Source of the DNA: Dyadobacter sandarakinus
Lineage (GTDB): Bacteria > Bacteroidota > Bacteroidia > Cytophagales > Spirosomataceae
Assembly: GCF_016894445.1 (NCBI RefSeq)
Contig: NZ_CP056775.1
Location: forward strand, 5,389,001-5,453,000
Direction of reading: 5' to 3'
DNA length: 64,000 bases
The first letter of the stretch is position 1. Each line of letters begins with the position of its first letter. The notes beneath the pieces are model-generated. The model was not told where the DNA came from, did no database searches, and saw nothing but the letters and a program-made list of their open reading frames with translations. The translations under genes were made by a program, and so were the position numbers. Positions 25,831 through 34,800 of the stretch are shown here, piece after piece.

Positions 25831-26220
25831 TCCATCTGTTGAAAAAACGGCGAAAGTTAGGAAACAAGGTGTGTGGACAAGCACATCTGCCGGATTTATT
25901 TTTACAGCTGATGCGGTATTTGCAGGTATAGTTATATCAAATGGGTTTTTAGTACACTGCCGCCGAAACCCATGTTCCGTACTACTTCATTAAACGGACA
26001 TTTTTAATAAAATGCCTTGCAAAAATAGGTGGTTTAAAGGCCTCCCAAGCTTGTACCGTTTGGCTCTCAACTGCAAGCAGGAAATCTGTAAATGCAAAGT
26101 AATTCTTACTAATCTGCGTATAGGATAAAACTATTTTGAATACGGTGTGATTTTGCTAAATTGCCGGCGTACTTACGTTCCGTTCTTCTCGTTAAATATT
26201 CCATTTTAACAATTCTTCAA
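25831..26220. other. 390-base divergent intergenic region
   Basis: Spacer between kup (-) and the SGNH-like lipoprotein gene (+). Apart from the near-consensus -7 box for kup (25852-25859) and a weak TGATTTTG at 26148-26155 on the plus strand, I see no RNA gene, strong palindrome or long repeat. Confidence 0.4.
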
Positions 26221-27660
26221 ATGAAGAACTACGTATTTCTAGGCTTGGCCAGCCTGGCTGTGCTGACGTCCAGTTGCAGTCCCAAGGCATCTCCCGAACC
26301 TGTGCAGACGCCGGTTCAATCACCTCAAACAGAAGAAACGCCGCCCGCTGGTACCCCGGAAAGGTTGCTGCCTTCCCTGCTCCCGACAATTGCCTACCCT
26401 ATGTTCATCACAGGTGAAACAGAGTATGTTTCAAAACTGAAACCCGAAGCATGGTTCTCCCGCCCACTGGAAAAGCCTTCGCTCGGCAGCATTGCGGCAC
26501 CGGGCAAGGTTCCGGTGATGGTCGCATTCGGCGGAGGGCTCACTGCCGGCGTAAGTAATGGCGGCCTGAACCGGGAAGCACAGCAGTTTGCCTATCCGAA
26601 CCTGGTAGCGCATCAGATGGGCATTGCCGACTTTAAGACGCCTCTTTTAAGCGAAGCCGAAGCAAACGGAACAGGCATTTTCTTATACGAAGATCCCAAA
26701 GCCGAGTATCCGCGCTGGAAAGAGGTAAAAAACAACCTGGCCAAGCTGGAAGCAGGCGAGCCGGTTAAGATGACTCCTTATGAGGGAGTAGTGCACAATT
26801 TTGCTTATCCTAACGGAGGGACAGAAGGTGCGGTATATTATTCACCAAACTGGAAAAATCAGGTTTATCCTGCAAGATTTAGTAATTACAATATCCAGCC
26901 TCCCTCTTATTTGCTGGGAGATATACAGGCAAAGCACAATTATGATTTTGTGATCATTGAAGAATATTTCGATGATTTGACCTCAAATCTCATCAATATA
27001 GCCCGACTTGATGAAAAAGCGACAGGTATACCCGTCTGGAATGAATATCGGATTAATCCTTACACGATTGAGGCGGCGGTAAATAAGGGTCAGAAAGGTG
27101 TAATATTCAACATCCCTCATTTTAAGCATCTTGGCTTTATGAACTGGTATAAAGCGGAGGAGCTGAAGAAGAAGGTTTCATCTCTGTCTCTCGTATACCT
27201 GACTCCATATGGAGAGAAGACTATCAATGGTTCAAAGCCTTTTTTCTTGAAACCGACCCCTGTCGTTGAAGATCTGTTTTGGCAAGCAGATGTAAACAAG
27301 AAATTGGAAGTTAAGTTGGTTGACCTGGATGTCATTGATGATTCCGAGGAGGATATCATGGATCCCAGCAAAATTTATAATAGGGATCTACAAAAACTGG
27401 CAACTCAGCGAAATCTCGCGTTGGTTGATCTTTACAAGATTTATGAAAGGATCCATAATGGCACATACGTGACAGATGATGGACTCAAAATCGACGGATC
27501 AATGCGCGGCAATTTCTTTTCTTCCGACGGTATCTATCCCACGCCGATTGGGCAAGCAGTAATTGCAAATGAAGTAATAAAGGCGGTAAACCTGAAATAT
27601 GACTCGAAAATCCCGCTGATCAATGTGACCGAATTTGCCGAGAAAGTCGGAGTAAAATAG
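26221..27660 (+). CDS. SGNH-hydrolase-like lipoprotein lacking catalytic Ser and His
   Basis: 479 residues from the ATG at 26221 (MKNYVFLGLASLAVLTSSC, lipobox Cys19), followed by a Pro/Gln-rich linker (about 25-48). The body looks like the Bacteroidota SGNH lipoproteins: VAFGGGLTAGVSNGGLNREAQQFAYPNLVAHQMGI (given here in part) corresponds to their GxSLTAG block I, but the Ser position is Gly (104-107 read GGGL). Near the C-terminus DGIYPTPIGQAVIANE corresponds to block V DGxHP, with Tyr439 in place of His. So it is probably a binding protein or pseudoenzyme rather than an esterase. The second half is visibly more AT-rich than the first. A weak terminator follows. Confidence 0.7.
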   Translation: MKNYVFLGLASLAVLTSSCSPKASPEPVQTPVQSPQTEETPPAGTPERLLPSLLPTIAYPMFITGETEYVSKLKPEAWFSRPLEKPSLGSIAAPGKVPVMVAFGGGLTAGVSNGGLNREAQQFAYPNLVAHQMGIADFKTPLLSEAEANGTGIFLYEDPKAEYPRWKEVKNNLAKLEAGEPVKMTPYEGVVHNFAYPNGGTEGAVYYSPNWKNQVYPARFSNYNIQPPSYLLGDIQAKHNYDFVIIEEYFDDLTSNLINIARLDEKATGIPVWNEYRINPYTIEAAVNKGQKGVIFNIPHFKHLGFMNWYKAEELKKKVSSLSLVYLTPYGEKTINGSKPFFLKPTPVVEDLFWQADVNKKLEVKLVDLDVIDDSEEDIMDPSKIYNRDLQKLATQRNLALVDLYKIYERIHNGTYVTDDGLKIDGSMRGNFFSSDGIYPTPIGQAVIANEVIKAVNLKYDSKIPLINVTEFAEKVGVK

Positions 27661-27681
27661 GTTTTTCAACTTGCATCATTA

Positions 27682-27714
27682 AACCCGGTCGGGAAGTCTG
27701 GCCGGGTTCTCATT
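27682..27714 (+). terminator. Probable terminator after the SGNH-like lipoprotein gene
   Basis: AACCCGGTC pairs with GGCCGGGTT (one G-U) over a 9-base loop, followed by CTCATTTTTAAA. The T-tract is set back by three bases, so strength is uncertain. Confidence 0.55.
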
Positions 27715-27732
27715 TTTAAATCTTTTCACACT

Positions 27733-29553
27733 ATGAAAATACTTCTTACGATAGCGATCACTTTTTTTCTCTTTGTGTTTAGTGTTGCTGACGCCCAATA
27801 TTTGAGCTTGTCATATCCAAAATACAACTCTGTAATACAGCGAGACAACAATAGTATTGCGACAGTCACTATTGCGGGTCAGCTTGTTTGGGGCACTGGA
27901 CCGAATGGTTCGATAGTGCCGGGAACTAATGTTTCTTATAAGATAAAGACACTTAACGTTAACCCTAACATCCAGGGTGCTATTGTAAACCTTACTCTGG
28001 AATCGAATGGGATGTTTTATACCACGGTAAACCTTTCAAAAGGATGGTATCTGGTCGAGGTCATGTTAAATGGCGCTGTCTACGCGTCATCAAAAGTTGG
28101 AGTTGGGGACGTATTTCTAATAGCCGGACAATCAAATGCGCAGGGAGTTGTGAGCAATCCGGGAAAGCCGTGGCTACTTCCCAATACCACAGGTTTTCCA
28201 GAATGGATTACAGGTCTTAATGCTAACCAAAACTGTTATCGGGGTCTTCCCGAAACGATCAATGGTATGTATTCTTTAACAGATCCAGGAAGTCAATACA
28301 ACTCCCTGGGTCCCACTGGAAACAACGTTTGGTGCTATGCTGTACTTGGGAAAAAGATTTCTGATGCGAATGGTGGAATGCCGGTAGCATTTTTTAATAC
28401 GGCATCTGGCGGTAGTACGGTTACGCAATGGTACAATGGAGCACAGGGGTTGCCAACTGCAAATCCATACACAGGTGGGCAGCAGTTTTGTATTGGTTAC
28501 CCCGGAGCTTCGCCAAATCCCACTGACTATTATGGTCAACCATATACACCACTGAAATTTGGGCTTAATTATTATGCATCAATTTTCGGGGTTGGGGCGA
28601 TATTGTGGCATCAGGGGGAAGCAGATTCAGACAATACTATTCCAGCAAACTATAAAGCTACTTCATCAGCTGATTATCAGAATAAGCTTCAATTTGTCAT
28701 AGACAAATCCCGGACTGATTTTGGGGCGAATGTCAATCCTAATATCCTGACCTGGATTATTTCAAAAGCAACTATTAGCAAATTCGGACCTCTCAATAAT
28801 ACGATCAGAACTGGACAAGGCAATGTTGTAAATGCTTTGAATAAAGTTGGGCCAGATACTGACTATGCTGTGGGTAGTGTAGGGACTACTACTGCAATCA
28901 CGCATCGGAGAGATAGTACTCACTTTGAAGAATCTAAAAACAATGCACTCACCTGGCTCGCCGGTAAGTGGTTCGATGCAATCGGCAATAATGGTAACAG
29001 AATACCAGCCGGCTTCGTACCGCAGCTTTCCTATGCTGTAAACGGTAGTAAACGTATTTTGACTGCGCCGGCAGGGTACTTGGAATATCGCTGGGGATAT
29101 AGCATTAACTCCCCGATTGCCGGGGCCACCACAAATGTCTTTACAACTGAGACTTGCTATCCGGAAATCAAATGCTTCCTGAAAGATGCCAAAGGCAACT
29201 GGCACGTGTCGGCAGCCACCTGGGTTCATTGTTACACATCTAATATCGTAGCTGGTGGAGGTGAAGTTGAAAAAAATGTTACTGACGAGCCGGCGCTAAA
29301 CTTTACAACGTATCCCAACCCGTACCAAGAGGAGTTTCTGATTGAATTCAATGTAAGCGAAGACGGCAGCGATGTGCAGTTAGAGCTGGTCGATGTGGAA
29401 GGCCGCATACTCAAAACCATTGTCAGCAATCCGCATGCCCGTGGCAAATGGAAGTACTATTCTGGCAAAATGGAGGCCGGAGTACAACAGGTTCTCTGTC
29501 GGTTGAAGGTCAACAATCTTTATACCGTGAAAAAGCTCGTCAAGGCCGAGTAA
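27733..29553 (+). CDS. Secreted sialate O-acetylesterase-like SGNH hydrolase with T9SS sorting domain
   Basis: 606 residues: signal peptide (1-22), an N-terminal beta domain to about 120, then the SASA-type esterase block FLIAGQSNAQG (nucleophile Ser134) and ILWHQGEADSDN (about 295), and a likely acid/His region around THRRDSTHFEE. Residues from about 525 (FTTYPNPYQEEFLIEF, then VDVEGRILKTI and KKLVKAE) are a type A C-terminal sorting domain, so the protein should leave through the type IX secretion system. It probably removes acetyl groups from a glycan. The catalytic part is AT-rich compared with the sorting domain and most neighbours, which may point to transfer. Confidence 0.82.
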   Translation: MKILLTIAITFFLFVFSVADAQYLSLSYPKYNSVIQRDNNSIATVTIAGQLVWGTGPNGSIVPGTNVSYKIKTLNVNPNIQGAIVNLTLESNGMFYTTVNLSKGWYLVEVMLNGAVYASSKVGVGDVFLIAGQSNAQGVVSNPGKPWLLPNTTGFPEWITGLNANQNCYRGLPETINGMYSLTDPGSQYNSLGPTGNNVWCYAVLGKKISDANGGMPVAFFNTASGGSTVTQWYNGAQGLPTANPYTGGQQFCIGYPGASPNPTDYYGQPYTPLKFGLNYYASIFGVGAILWHQGEADSDNTIPANYKATSSADYQNKLQFVIDKSRTDFGANVNPNILTWIISKATISKFGPLNNTIRTGQGNVVNALNKVGPDTDYAVGSVGTTTAITHRRDSTHFEESKNNALTWLAGKWFDAIGNNGNRIPAGFVPQLSYAVNGSKRILTAPAGYLEYRWGYSINSPIAGATTNVFTTETCYPEIKCFLKDAKGNWHVSAATWVHCYTSNIVAGGGEVEKNVTDEPALNFTTYPNPYQEEFLIEFNVSEDGSDVQLELVDVEGRILKTIVSNPHARGKWKYYSGKMEAGVQQVLCRLKVNNLYTVKKLVKAE

Positions 29554-29570
29554 GCACGTCTTGGAAGATA

Positions 29571-30917
29571 TCAAACAAATGTCTTCCACAATAGAAATCC
29601 ATTCAGTCCGATGATGATGGCGGCGATGACCCAGCTCAGTATTGTTACGGGTACCGCATTGGCAAAGCGGCCCATGATCTTCGGATTTGAAGTAAAAAAT
29701 ACCAGTGGAACCACTGCAAAGCTTAATTGCAGGGACAAAATCACCTGACTAAGTACCAGCAACTCGGCAGTGCCTCTTTCTCCAAACATAATGGAGACAA
29801 CCAGTGCCGGAACAATCGCGATCCCCCGGGTGATCAGGCGCCTAAGCCAGGGTTTCAGACGGATGTTCAGAAATCCTTCCATCACAATTTGTCCGGCCAG
29901 CGTGCCCGTCAGCGTAGAGCTTTGCCCCGACGCCAGCAGTGCGAGCGCAAAGAATATTCCCGCCATACTTACCCCTAATACCGGATCCAGCAAATGATAG
30001 GCATCAGTAATGTCGGCAATCTCAAAATGACCATTGGCATGAAACGCGCTGGCTGCCAGGATCAGGATGGAGCCATTAATAAAAAACGCCAGCGCCAGCG
30101 ACACTGTAGAATCAATCGTAGCAAAGCGGATTGCATGTTTTTTGCCCTCGTCCGTACGCTTGTAAGCCCTGGTTTGTACAATGCTGGAATGCAGGTACAG
30201 GTTATGCGGCATCACAGTTGCCCCCAGGATCCCGATGGCGATGTACAGCATGCCCGGATCGGTTATAATTTGTTTTTTGGGCATAAGACCTTCCACAATT
30301 CCGGCCATGGAAGGCTGCGAAACGATCATTTCATATAAGAAGCTCAGCAGGATAATGCTCATAAGCCCTGCTACAATGCTCTCAATAATGCGGAAGCCTT
30401 TTTGCTGAAAATACAAAACCACCAGCACGTCCAGAGCGGTGAAAAGAATACCTACCGGCAGCGGCAGTCCGAAAAGCAGGTTCAGTGCGATGGCAGAGCC
30501 GATCACCTCGGCCAGGTCAGTAGCGGCAATCGCGATCTCGGAAAGGATCCAAAGTACAAATGAGACCGGGCGGGAATAGTAGTCGCGGCAGGCCTGCGCA
30601 AGGTCACGGTTGGTGGCAATGCCCAGTTTCAGCGATAAATGCTGCAGCAGCATGGCAAAAAGATTCGAAATCAAAATTACGCTCAGCAGCGCATAGCCGA
30701 ACCTCGAACCTCCTTCAATGTCTGTCGCCCAGTTTCCGGGGTCGATATACCCCACTGCGACCATCAGTCCTGGTCCTGTAAATGCCGCCAGTTTTTTCCA
30801 GAACCCTGCATTTTCGGGAATCTGGATGGAAGAATGTACCTCCGGTAAAGAGTTGGATTGCGGGTTTTCGGGACTGCCTGGCTGCAATGATTCGTTGATT
30901 TTGAAACTGTCTACCAT
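29571..30917 (-). CDS. mntH: NRAMP-family divalent metal (Mn2+/Fe2+) transporter
   Basis: 448 residues, eleven helices expected. The metal-binding motifs are intact: DPGNWATDIEGGS in helix 1 (around residues 58-70) and GATVMPHNLYLHSSIVQTR in helix 6 (around 230-248). It imports Mn2+ or Fe2+ with protons across the inner membrane. It is divergent from a DtxR/MntR-type repressor gene, and the spacer has a DtxR-like palindrome, so repression by metal is expected. The promoter -7 box is TATCTTTG at 30957-30964. Confidence 0.95.
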   Translation of the reverse strand: MVDSFKINESLQPGSPENPQSNSLPEVHSSIQIPENAGFWKKLAAFTGPGLMVAVGYIDPGNWATDIEGGSRFGYALLSVILISNLFAMLLQHLSLKLGIATNRDLAQACRDYYSRPVSFVLWILSEIAIAATDLAEVIGSAIALNLLFGLPLPVGILFTALDVLVVLYFQQKGFRIIESIVAGLMSIILLSFLYEMIVSQPSMAGIVEGLMPKKQIITDPGMLYIAIGILGATVMPHNLYLHSSIVQTRAYKRTDEGKKHAIRFATIDSTVSLALAFFINGSILILAASAFHANGHFEIADITDAYHLLDPVLGVSMAGIFFALALLASGQSSTLTGTLAGQIVMEGFLNIRLKPWLRRLITRGIAIVPALVVSIMFGERGTAELLVLSQVILSLQLSFAVVPLVFFTSNPKIMGRFANAVPVTILSWVIAAIIIGLNGFLLWKTFV

Positions 30918-30956
30918 TTTAACTAAACTCTAATAAACAATTCAGATGAGTAAAAA

Positions 30957-30964
30957 CAAAGATA
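30957..30964 (-). promoter_or_regulatory. mntH promoter -7 box
   Basis: TATCTTTG on the minus strand, an exact TAnnTTTG match, about 40 bases before the mntH start. A weak -33 (ATTG at 30981-30984) lies beside the operator at 30987-31005. Confidence 0.55.
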
Positions 30965-30986
30965 AGTATAAAACTAAAAACAATTT

Positions 30987-31005
30987 TTAGGTTAGTCTAA
31001 ATTTT
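30987..31005. promoter_or_regulatory. DtxR/MntR-type operator between mntH and its repressor
   Basis: The 19 bases TTAGGTTAGTCTAAATTTT match the left half and centre of the classical DtxR operator (TTAGGTTAGSCTAACCTAA) and contain the palindrome TTAG-T-CTAA. It lies about midway between the two divergent starts, next to the -33 region of mntH. The same core TTAGTCTAAAT is in the hmuR promoter at 5224-5234. Confidence 0.65.
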
Positions 31006-31027
31006 TTATATTCCAGTTGGTAAGTCG

Positions 31028-31035
31028 TATTTTTG
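31028..31035 (+). promoter_or_regulatory. Promoter -7 box of the DtxR-family repressor gene
   Basis: TATTTTTG matches TAnnTTTG and lies 36 bases before the ATG at 31072. The expected -33 position falls at the right end of the operator, which fits autoregulation. Confidence 0.5.
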
Positions 31036-31071
31036 TTTTTAATAAAAAAACGCAACCGGCTTTTCTCCGAA

Positions 31072-31734
31072 ATGCAGAATTCCTTCACAGAAGAAAATTA
31101 TCTGAAAATCATCCACTCACTTTCTGGTCGCGACGGGCAGGAAGTCAGCACGAATGCACTGGCTGAAAGTACGGCCACGCGCGCTGCCTCCGTGACGGAC
31201 ATGCTGCGCAAGCTGGCCGAAAAAGGGCTGATACATTACAAAAAGTACCAGGGTGTGCGCCTCACCGACGAAGGGGAGCGGGTAGCGATTAAAGTCATCC
31301 GCAAGCACCGGCTATGGGAAGTTTTTCTCGTAGAAAAGCTTGGATTTGGCTGGGATGAAGTACATGATATTGCTGAAGAGCTGGAACATATACCGTCCGA
31401 AATCCTGGTCGAAAAGCTCGATACATTCCTGGGCCACCCGCGTTTTGACCCGCACGGTGACCCGATACCCGACTCTAAAGGCAACCTGACCGAGCCCGAC
31501 TACCGCATCCTGGCCGACGTACATTGCGGCGAGAAAGTGCTCATGATGGGCGTCCTCGATCATGCACCGGCATTTCTGCAGCATCTGGATAAAACCGGCA
31601 TTACGCTGGGAAGTGTGCTCGAAGTGTTGGAGGTCAATGAATATGATAAATCGTCGTCTGTACAAATCAACGACGGTCAGACGTTGTTCATCAGTCTCGA
31701 CGTTTCCAAAAACCTGCTTGTGCAGCGCGTCTGA
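31072..31734 (+). CDS. DtxR/MntR-family metal-dependent transcriptional repressor
   Basis: 220 residues from the ATG at 31072 (MQNSFTEENYLKIIHSLS); the ORF could extend 13 codons but the shorter start fits the family. N-terminal winged helix (STATRAASVTDMLRKLAEKGLIHY), dimerisation/metal domain with VIRKHRLWEVFLVEKLGF, HDIAEELEHIPSE and the HPRFDPHGDPIP loop, and a C-terminal FeoA/SH3-like domain. It binds Mn2+ or Fe2+ and represses metal uptake genes; the divergent mntH is the clear target and hmuR-hmuY a second candidate by shared operator. The stop is followed 12 bases later by the LptF/G-type permease gene. Confidence 0.93.
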   Translation: MQNSFTEENYLKIIHSLSGRDGQEVSTNALAESTATRAASVTDMLRKLAEKGLIHYKKYQGVRLTDEGERVAIKVIRKHRLWEVFLVEKLGFGWDEVHDIAEELEHIPSEILVEKLDTFLGHPRFDPHGDPIPDSKGNLTEPDYRILADVHCGEKVLMMGVLDHAPAFLQHLDKTGITLGSVLEVLEVNEYDKSSSVQINDGQTLFISLDVSKNLLVQRV

Positions 31735-31746
31735 GATTTCTAGCCC

Positions 31747-32829
31747 ATGAAAATCAAAATACTGGATCGCTACCTGATCAAAAACTTCCTGGTCACCTAC
31801 GTTTTTGTTGCATTCGTGATCGTGCTGATCATCTGCATGATCGACTATACCGAAAAGGTGGACGATTTTCTGGACAAAAAAGCACCTTTAAAGGAAATCA
31901 TCGTCGATTATTACCTGAACCTGATCCCTTACTGGATCAACTACATCAGCCCGCTGATGGTGTTCATTGCGACGGTATTTTTCACGTCGCGGATTGCGGC
32001 CCGCACGGAGATCATTGCCATTCTGAGCAGCGGGATCAGCTTCGGACGAATGCTGCTGCCCTACATGGTAGGCGCTGTGATCCTGGGTATTGTGACCTTT
32101 CTTCAGGTGGGCTGGATACTGCCCAAAGCCAACAAAATCCGCAACGTTTTTGAGAAAACGTATGTCAAGCAGGAGTTCTATTTCAGCGGGCACAATGTCC
32201 ATATTACCATTGCGCCGGACGTTTACGCCTATCTCGAAAGTTATAATACCGCTTCCAAAACAGGCAATAAATTTACCATGGAAACCATCCGTGGAAACCA
32301 GCTTCTGCAAAAGTTTTATGCGGATAAGATCGTCTGGCAGCCCAAAAAAGGCAAATGGACCTTGCAGAACTACCAGATCCGGACACTCGACAGCCTGGGT
32401 GAAAAGCTTAGCAGCGGCATGGAGATCGACACCACGATTAACCTGTATCCCAAGGATTTTGAAAGTGACTATCACCTGTTTGAAACCTTCACGCTGCCCG
32501 AGCTGAATGACTACATTGACCTGCTCAAAAGCCGCGGGGCCGACGGCCTTGAAGTGTACCTGATTGAAAAATACACCCGCTTCACCCAGCCCTTTGCCAT
32601 ATTGATCCTGACGGCTATCGGTGTGATTGTCTCGGCCCGCAAAAGCCGGCGCGGGGTAGGCTGGCAGATCGCACTGGGCTTTATGCTGGCATTTATTTAC
32701 ATCCTCTTTTTTCTTTTGTCAAAAGGCGTGGCCGAGGCGGGCACGATCAATACCCTGTTTGCGGTGTGGCTGCCCAATATCGTATTCTCCTTCATCGGGC
32801 TCCTGCTCTATAAGACATTGCCCCGGTAA
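31747..32829 (+). CDS. LptF/LptG-family (YjgP/YjgQ) lipopolysaccharide export permease
   Basis: 360 residues with three N-terminal helices (about 12-125), a periplasmic beta-jellyroll (about 130-255) and three C-terminal helices (about 275-358), the LptF/G layout. ILDRYLIKNFLVTYVFV at the start and AFIYILFFLLSKGVAEAG near the end are typical. It works with LptB to lift LPS from the inner membrane to the Lpt bridge. Partner lpt genes are not adjacent. It ends 2 bases before the EamA gene. Confidence 0.9.
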   Translation: MKIKILDRYLIKNFLVTYVFVAFVIVLIICMIDYTEKVDDFLDKKAPLKEIIVDYYLNLIPYWINYISPLMVFIATVFFTSRIAARTEIIAILSSGISFGRMLLPYMVGAVILGIVTFLQVGWILPKANKIRNVFEKTYVKQEFYFSGHNVHITIAPDVYAYLESYNTASKTGNKFTMETIRGNQLLQKFYADKIVWQPKKGKWTLQNYQIRTLDSLGEKLSSGMEIDTTINLYPKDFESDYHLFETFTLPELNDYIDLLKSRGADGLEVYLIEKYTRFTQPFAILILTAIGVIVSARKSRRGVGWQIALGFMLAFIYILFFLLSKGVAEAGTINTLFAVWLPNIVFSFIGLLLYKTLPR

Positions 32830-32831
32830 TT

Positions 32832-33752
32832 ATGATCACATCCGATTCACTGAAGTCCTACCTGCATTTGCATTTCCTGGTGATGATCTGGGGATTTACG
32901 GCCATTGTCGGACTGCTCGTCAGTATATCGCCGGTAGCACTGGTATTGTACAGGACCCTTTTTGCGGCCGCAGGTCTGGGCCTGCTGATTTACTTCAAAA
33001 ACAAAAACCTGCAGGCCGGGACGCGTGATATTGTCCGGATGTTTGGGGTAGGAGTGATCCTCTCGCTTCACTGGACCTTGTTTTTTGCCTCTGCCCGGGT
33101 TTCTACGGCTTCGGTATGCCTGGCCGGGATGGCTACTACGTCATTATGGACGAGCCTGATCGAGCCGCTGGCCAATAAACGCAGGGTTAGTCCGCTCGAA
33201 GTGGGCCTGGGCGTACTTGCATTTGCAGGTTTGTATGTAGTCTTCAGATTTGAGTTTGACCATGCGCTGGGGCTGGGGCTGGCGTTGCTTTCGGCGATAC
33301 TGGCTGCGTCATTTACAGTCGCCAACAGCCGCCTGGTTCAGCGGCTGGATGCGTATGTGATCACGTTTTATGAAATGGCAGGTGCTACGGTTTTTTCATT
33401 CGTTGCGCTGGTTGTATATGAATCTACGGGCTGGTCCGGCGGTGAGAAGTACATCCCGCAAAGTACGGATTGGGTATGGATCCTGTTCCTGGCACTCATC
33501 TGCACGGTATATGCTAGCACCATGGCTACGCAGCTGATGCGGCAGTTTTCTGCTTATCTGGTTAACCTGACCATTAATCTGGAACCGGTTTATGGCATTA
33601 CACTGGCGTTTTTCTTTTTTGGTTCAAAAGAAAAAATGACACGCGAGTTTTACCTCGGTACTTTGCTGATCCTGCTGGCCGTACTGCTCTATCCGCTGCT
33701 GCTCAACGCTCCGTTCCTGAAAAGAAAAACCAGCCGGCACACTCCTGAATAG
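32832..33752 (+). CDS. EamA/DMT-family permease
   Basis: 306 residues with ten membrane helices in two EamA repeats. HFLVMIWGFTAIVG at the start, LYRTLFAAAGLG in the first repeat and NLTINLEPVYGITLAFFFFGS in the second are hallmarks (the NLEPV motif ends helix 8-9). It is probably an exporter or carrier of small metabolites; the substrate is unknown. Start ATG at 32832, two bases after the LptF/G-type gene. Confidence 0.88.
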   Translation: MITSDSLKSYLHLHFLVMIWGFTAIVGLLVSISPVALVLYRTLFAAAGLGLLIYFKNKNLQAGTRDIVRMFGVGVILSLHWTLFFASARVSTASVCLAGMATTSLWTSLIEPLANKRRVSPLEVGLGVLAFAGLYVVFRFEFDHALGLGLALLSAILAASFTVANSRLVQRLDAYVITFYEMAGATVFSFVALVVYESTGWSGGEKYIPQSTDWVWILFLALICTVYASTMATQLMRQFSAYLVNLTINLEPVYGITLAFFFFGSKEKMTREFYLGTLLILLAVLLYPLLLNAPFLKRKTSRHTPE

Positions 33753-33773
33753 GTACCTGCCCGGGCTGGCCGC

Positions 33774-33810
33774 CAAAAGCCGAAAGCCGGCAGTCAAAAG
33801 CCGACTGCCC
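33774..33810. repeat. Short AAAGCCG repeat with hairpin
   Basis: Three imperfect AAAGCCG units between the EamA and GT2 genes; GGCAGTC (33789-33795) and GACTGCC (33803-33809) form a 7-bp stem with a 7-base loop. No T-run follows. Confidence 0.55.
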
Positions 33811-33849
33811 AACATTTCTGCTATTTTTGCCGACACTAACCGATTTTAC

Positions 33850-34800
33850 ATGAATCCAGCGCGTTTACTTCTGGTAGTACCCTGTTACAATGAGGAAGCG
33901 ATCCTGCGGCTCACGTACTCCCGGTTAAACGTACTTGTAAATCAGCTTAAACAGGAAAGCAGCATTGCACCCGATAGTCGTATCTGCTTTGTCAATGACG
34001 GCAGCCGCGATAAAACCTGGATGATCATCGAAGAGCTTTGCGGCAAGGACCCGGCTGTCACGGGCGTTAGCCTGTCGAGGAACTTCGGGCACCAGAGTGC
34101 CATTATGGCCGGGCTCGAACAGCATGTGGACCAGTTCGATTGCTTTATCACCATTGATGCCGACTTGCAGGACGATATCCAGGCGATTGCCTCCATGATT
34201 GAAAAACACCGGGAAGGCGCCAAGGTCGTATATGGGGTCCGGAGTGACCGCAGCAGCGACAGCTGGTTCAAGCGCTCTACGGCTGAGGGTTTTTACGTTT
34301 TAATGCAAAAAATGGGAGTACCCGTTATTTTTAATCATGCCGATTTCAGGCTGGTCGACCGGCGGGTATTGCAGGAGCTTGGTAATTTTAAAGAAATTAA
34401 TCTTTTTCTCCGGGGCATTATTCCGCTTATCGGCTTCCGGAATGAAAAGGTTTATTACAACCGGTTGGAGCGGGAAGCCGGTGAAACCAAGTACCCGCTC
34501 AGCAAAATGCTGCTTTTTGCCTGGAATGGAATTACGTCCTTTTCGACGTTTCCCATGCGGCTGGTGCTTTATTTCGGGGTGTTCAATTTTATAATCGCTA
34601 TGGGCATCGTGGTGTACATCCTGTTTTCGTACCTGTTCGGGTTTACCGTACCGGGCTGGACCTCCACCATGCTGCCACTTACATTTTTCAGCGGCTCCAA
34701 TATGATGGCTCTCGGGCTCATCGGTGAGTACATCGGCAAAATTTACGAAGAAGTGAAAGGCCGCCCGCGTTACATTATTGAAAAAACGATCAATGAATAA
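33850..34800 (+). CDS. GT2 polyprenyl-phosphate glycosyltransferase, membrane-anchored
   Basis: 316 residues: GT-A catalytic domain (about 1-230) with LVVPCYNEEAIL, CFVNDGSRDKTW and the metal-binding ITIDADLQDD, then two C-terminal membrane helices (about 237-300) and a basic tail. This is the DPM1/GtrB/ArnC group that moves a sugar from a nucleotide donor to undecaprenyl phosphate on the cytoplasmic face. It overlaps the next gene by 8 bases, a polytopic membrane protein likely to use its product. Confidence 0.9.
   Translation: MNPARLLLVVPCYNEEAILRLTYSRLNVLVNQLKQESSIAPDSRICFVNDGSRDKTWMIIEELCGKDPAVTGVSLSRNFGHQSAIMAGLEQHVDQFDCFITIDADLQDDIQAIASMIEKHREGAKVVYGVRSDRSSDSWFKRSTAEGFYVLMQKMGVPVIFNHADFRLVDRRVLQELGNFKEINLFLRGIIPLIGFRNEKVYYNRLEREAGETKYPLSKMLLFAWNGITSFSTFPMRLVLYFGVFNFIIAMGIVVYILFSYLFGFTVPGWTSTMLPLTFFSGSNMMALGLIGEYIGKIYEEVKGRPRYIIEKTINE

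Noticed and set aside
29564..29588. Hairpin between the T9SS cargo gene and mntH as terminator
   Set aside because: Only about 6 bp (GGAAGA/TCTTCC) with a long loop, overlapping the mntH stop, and no T-run.
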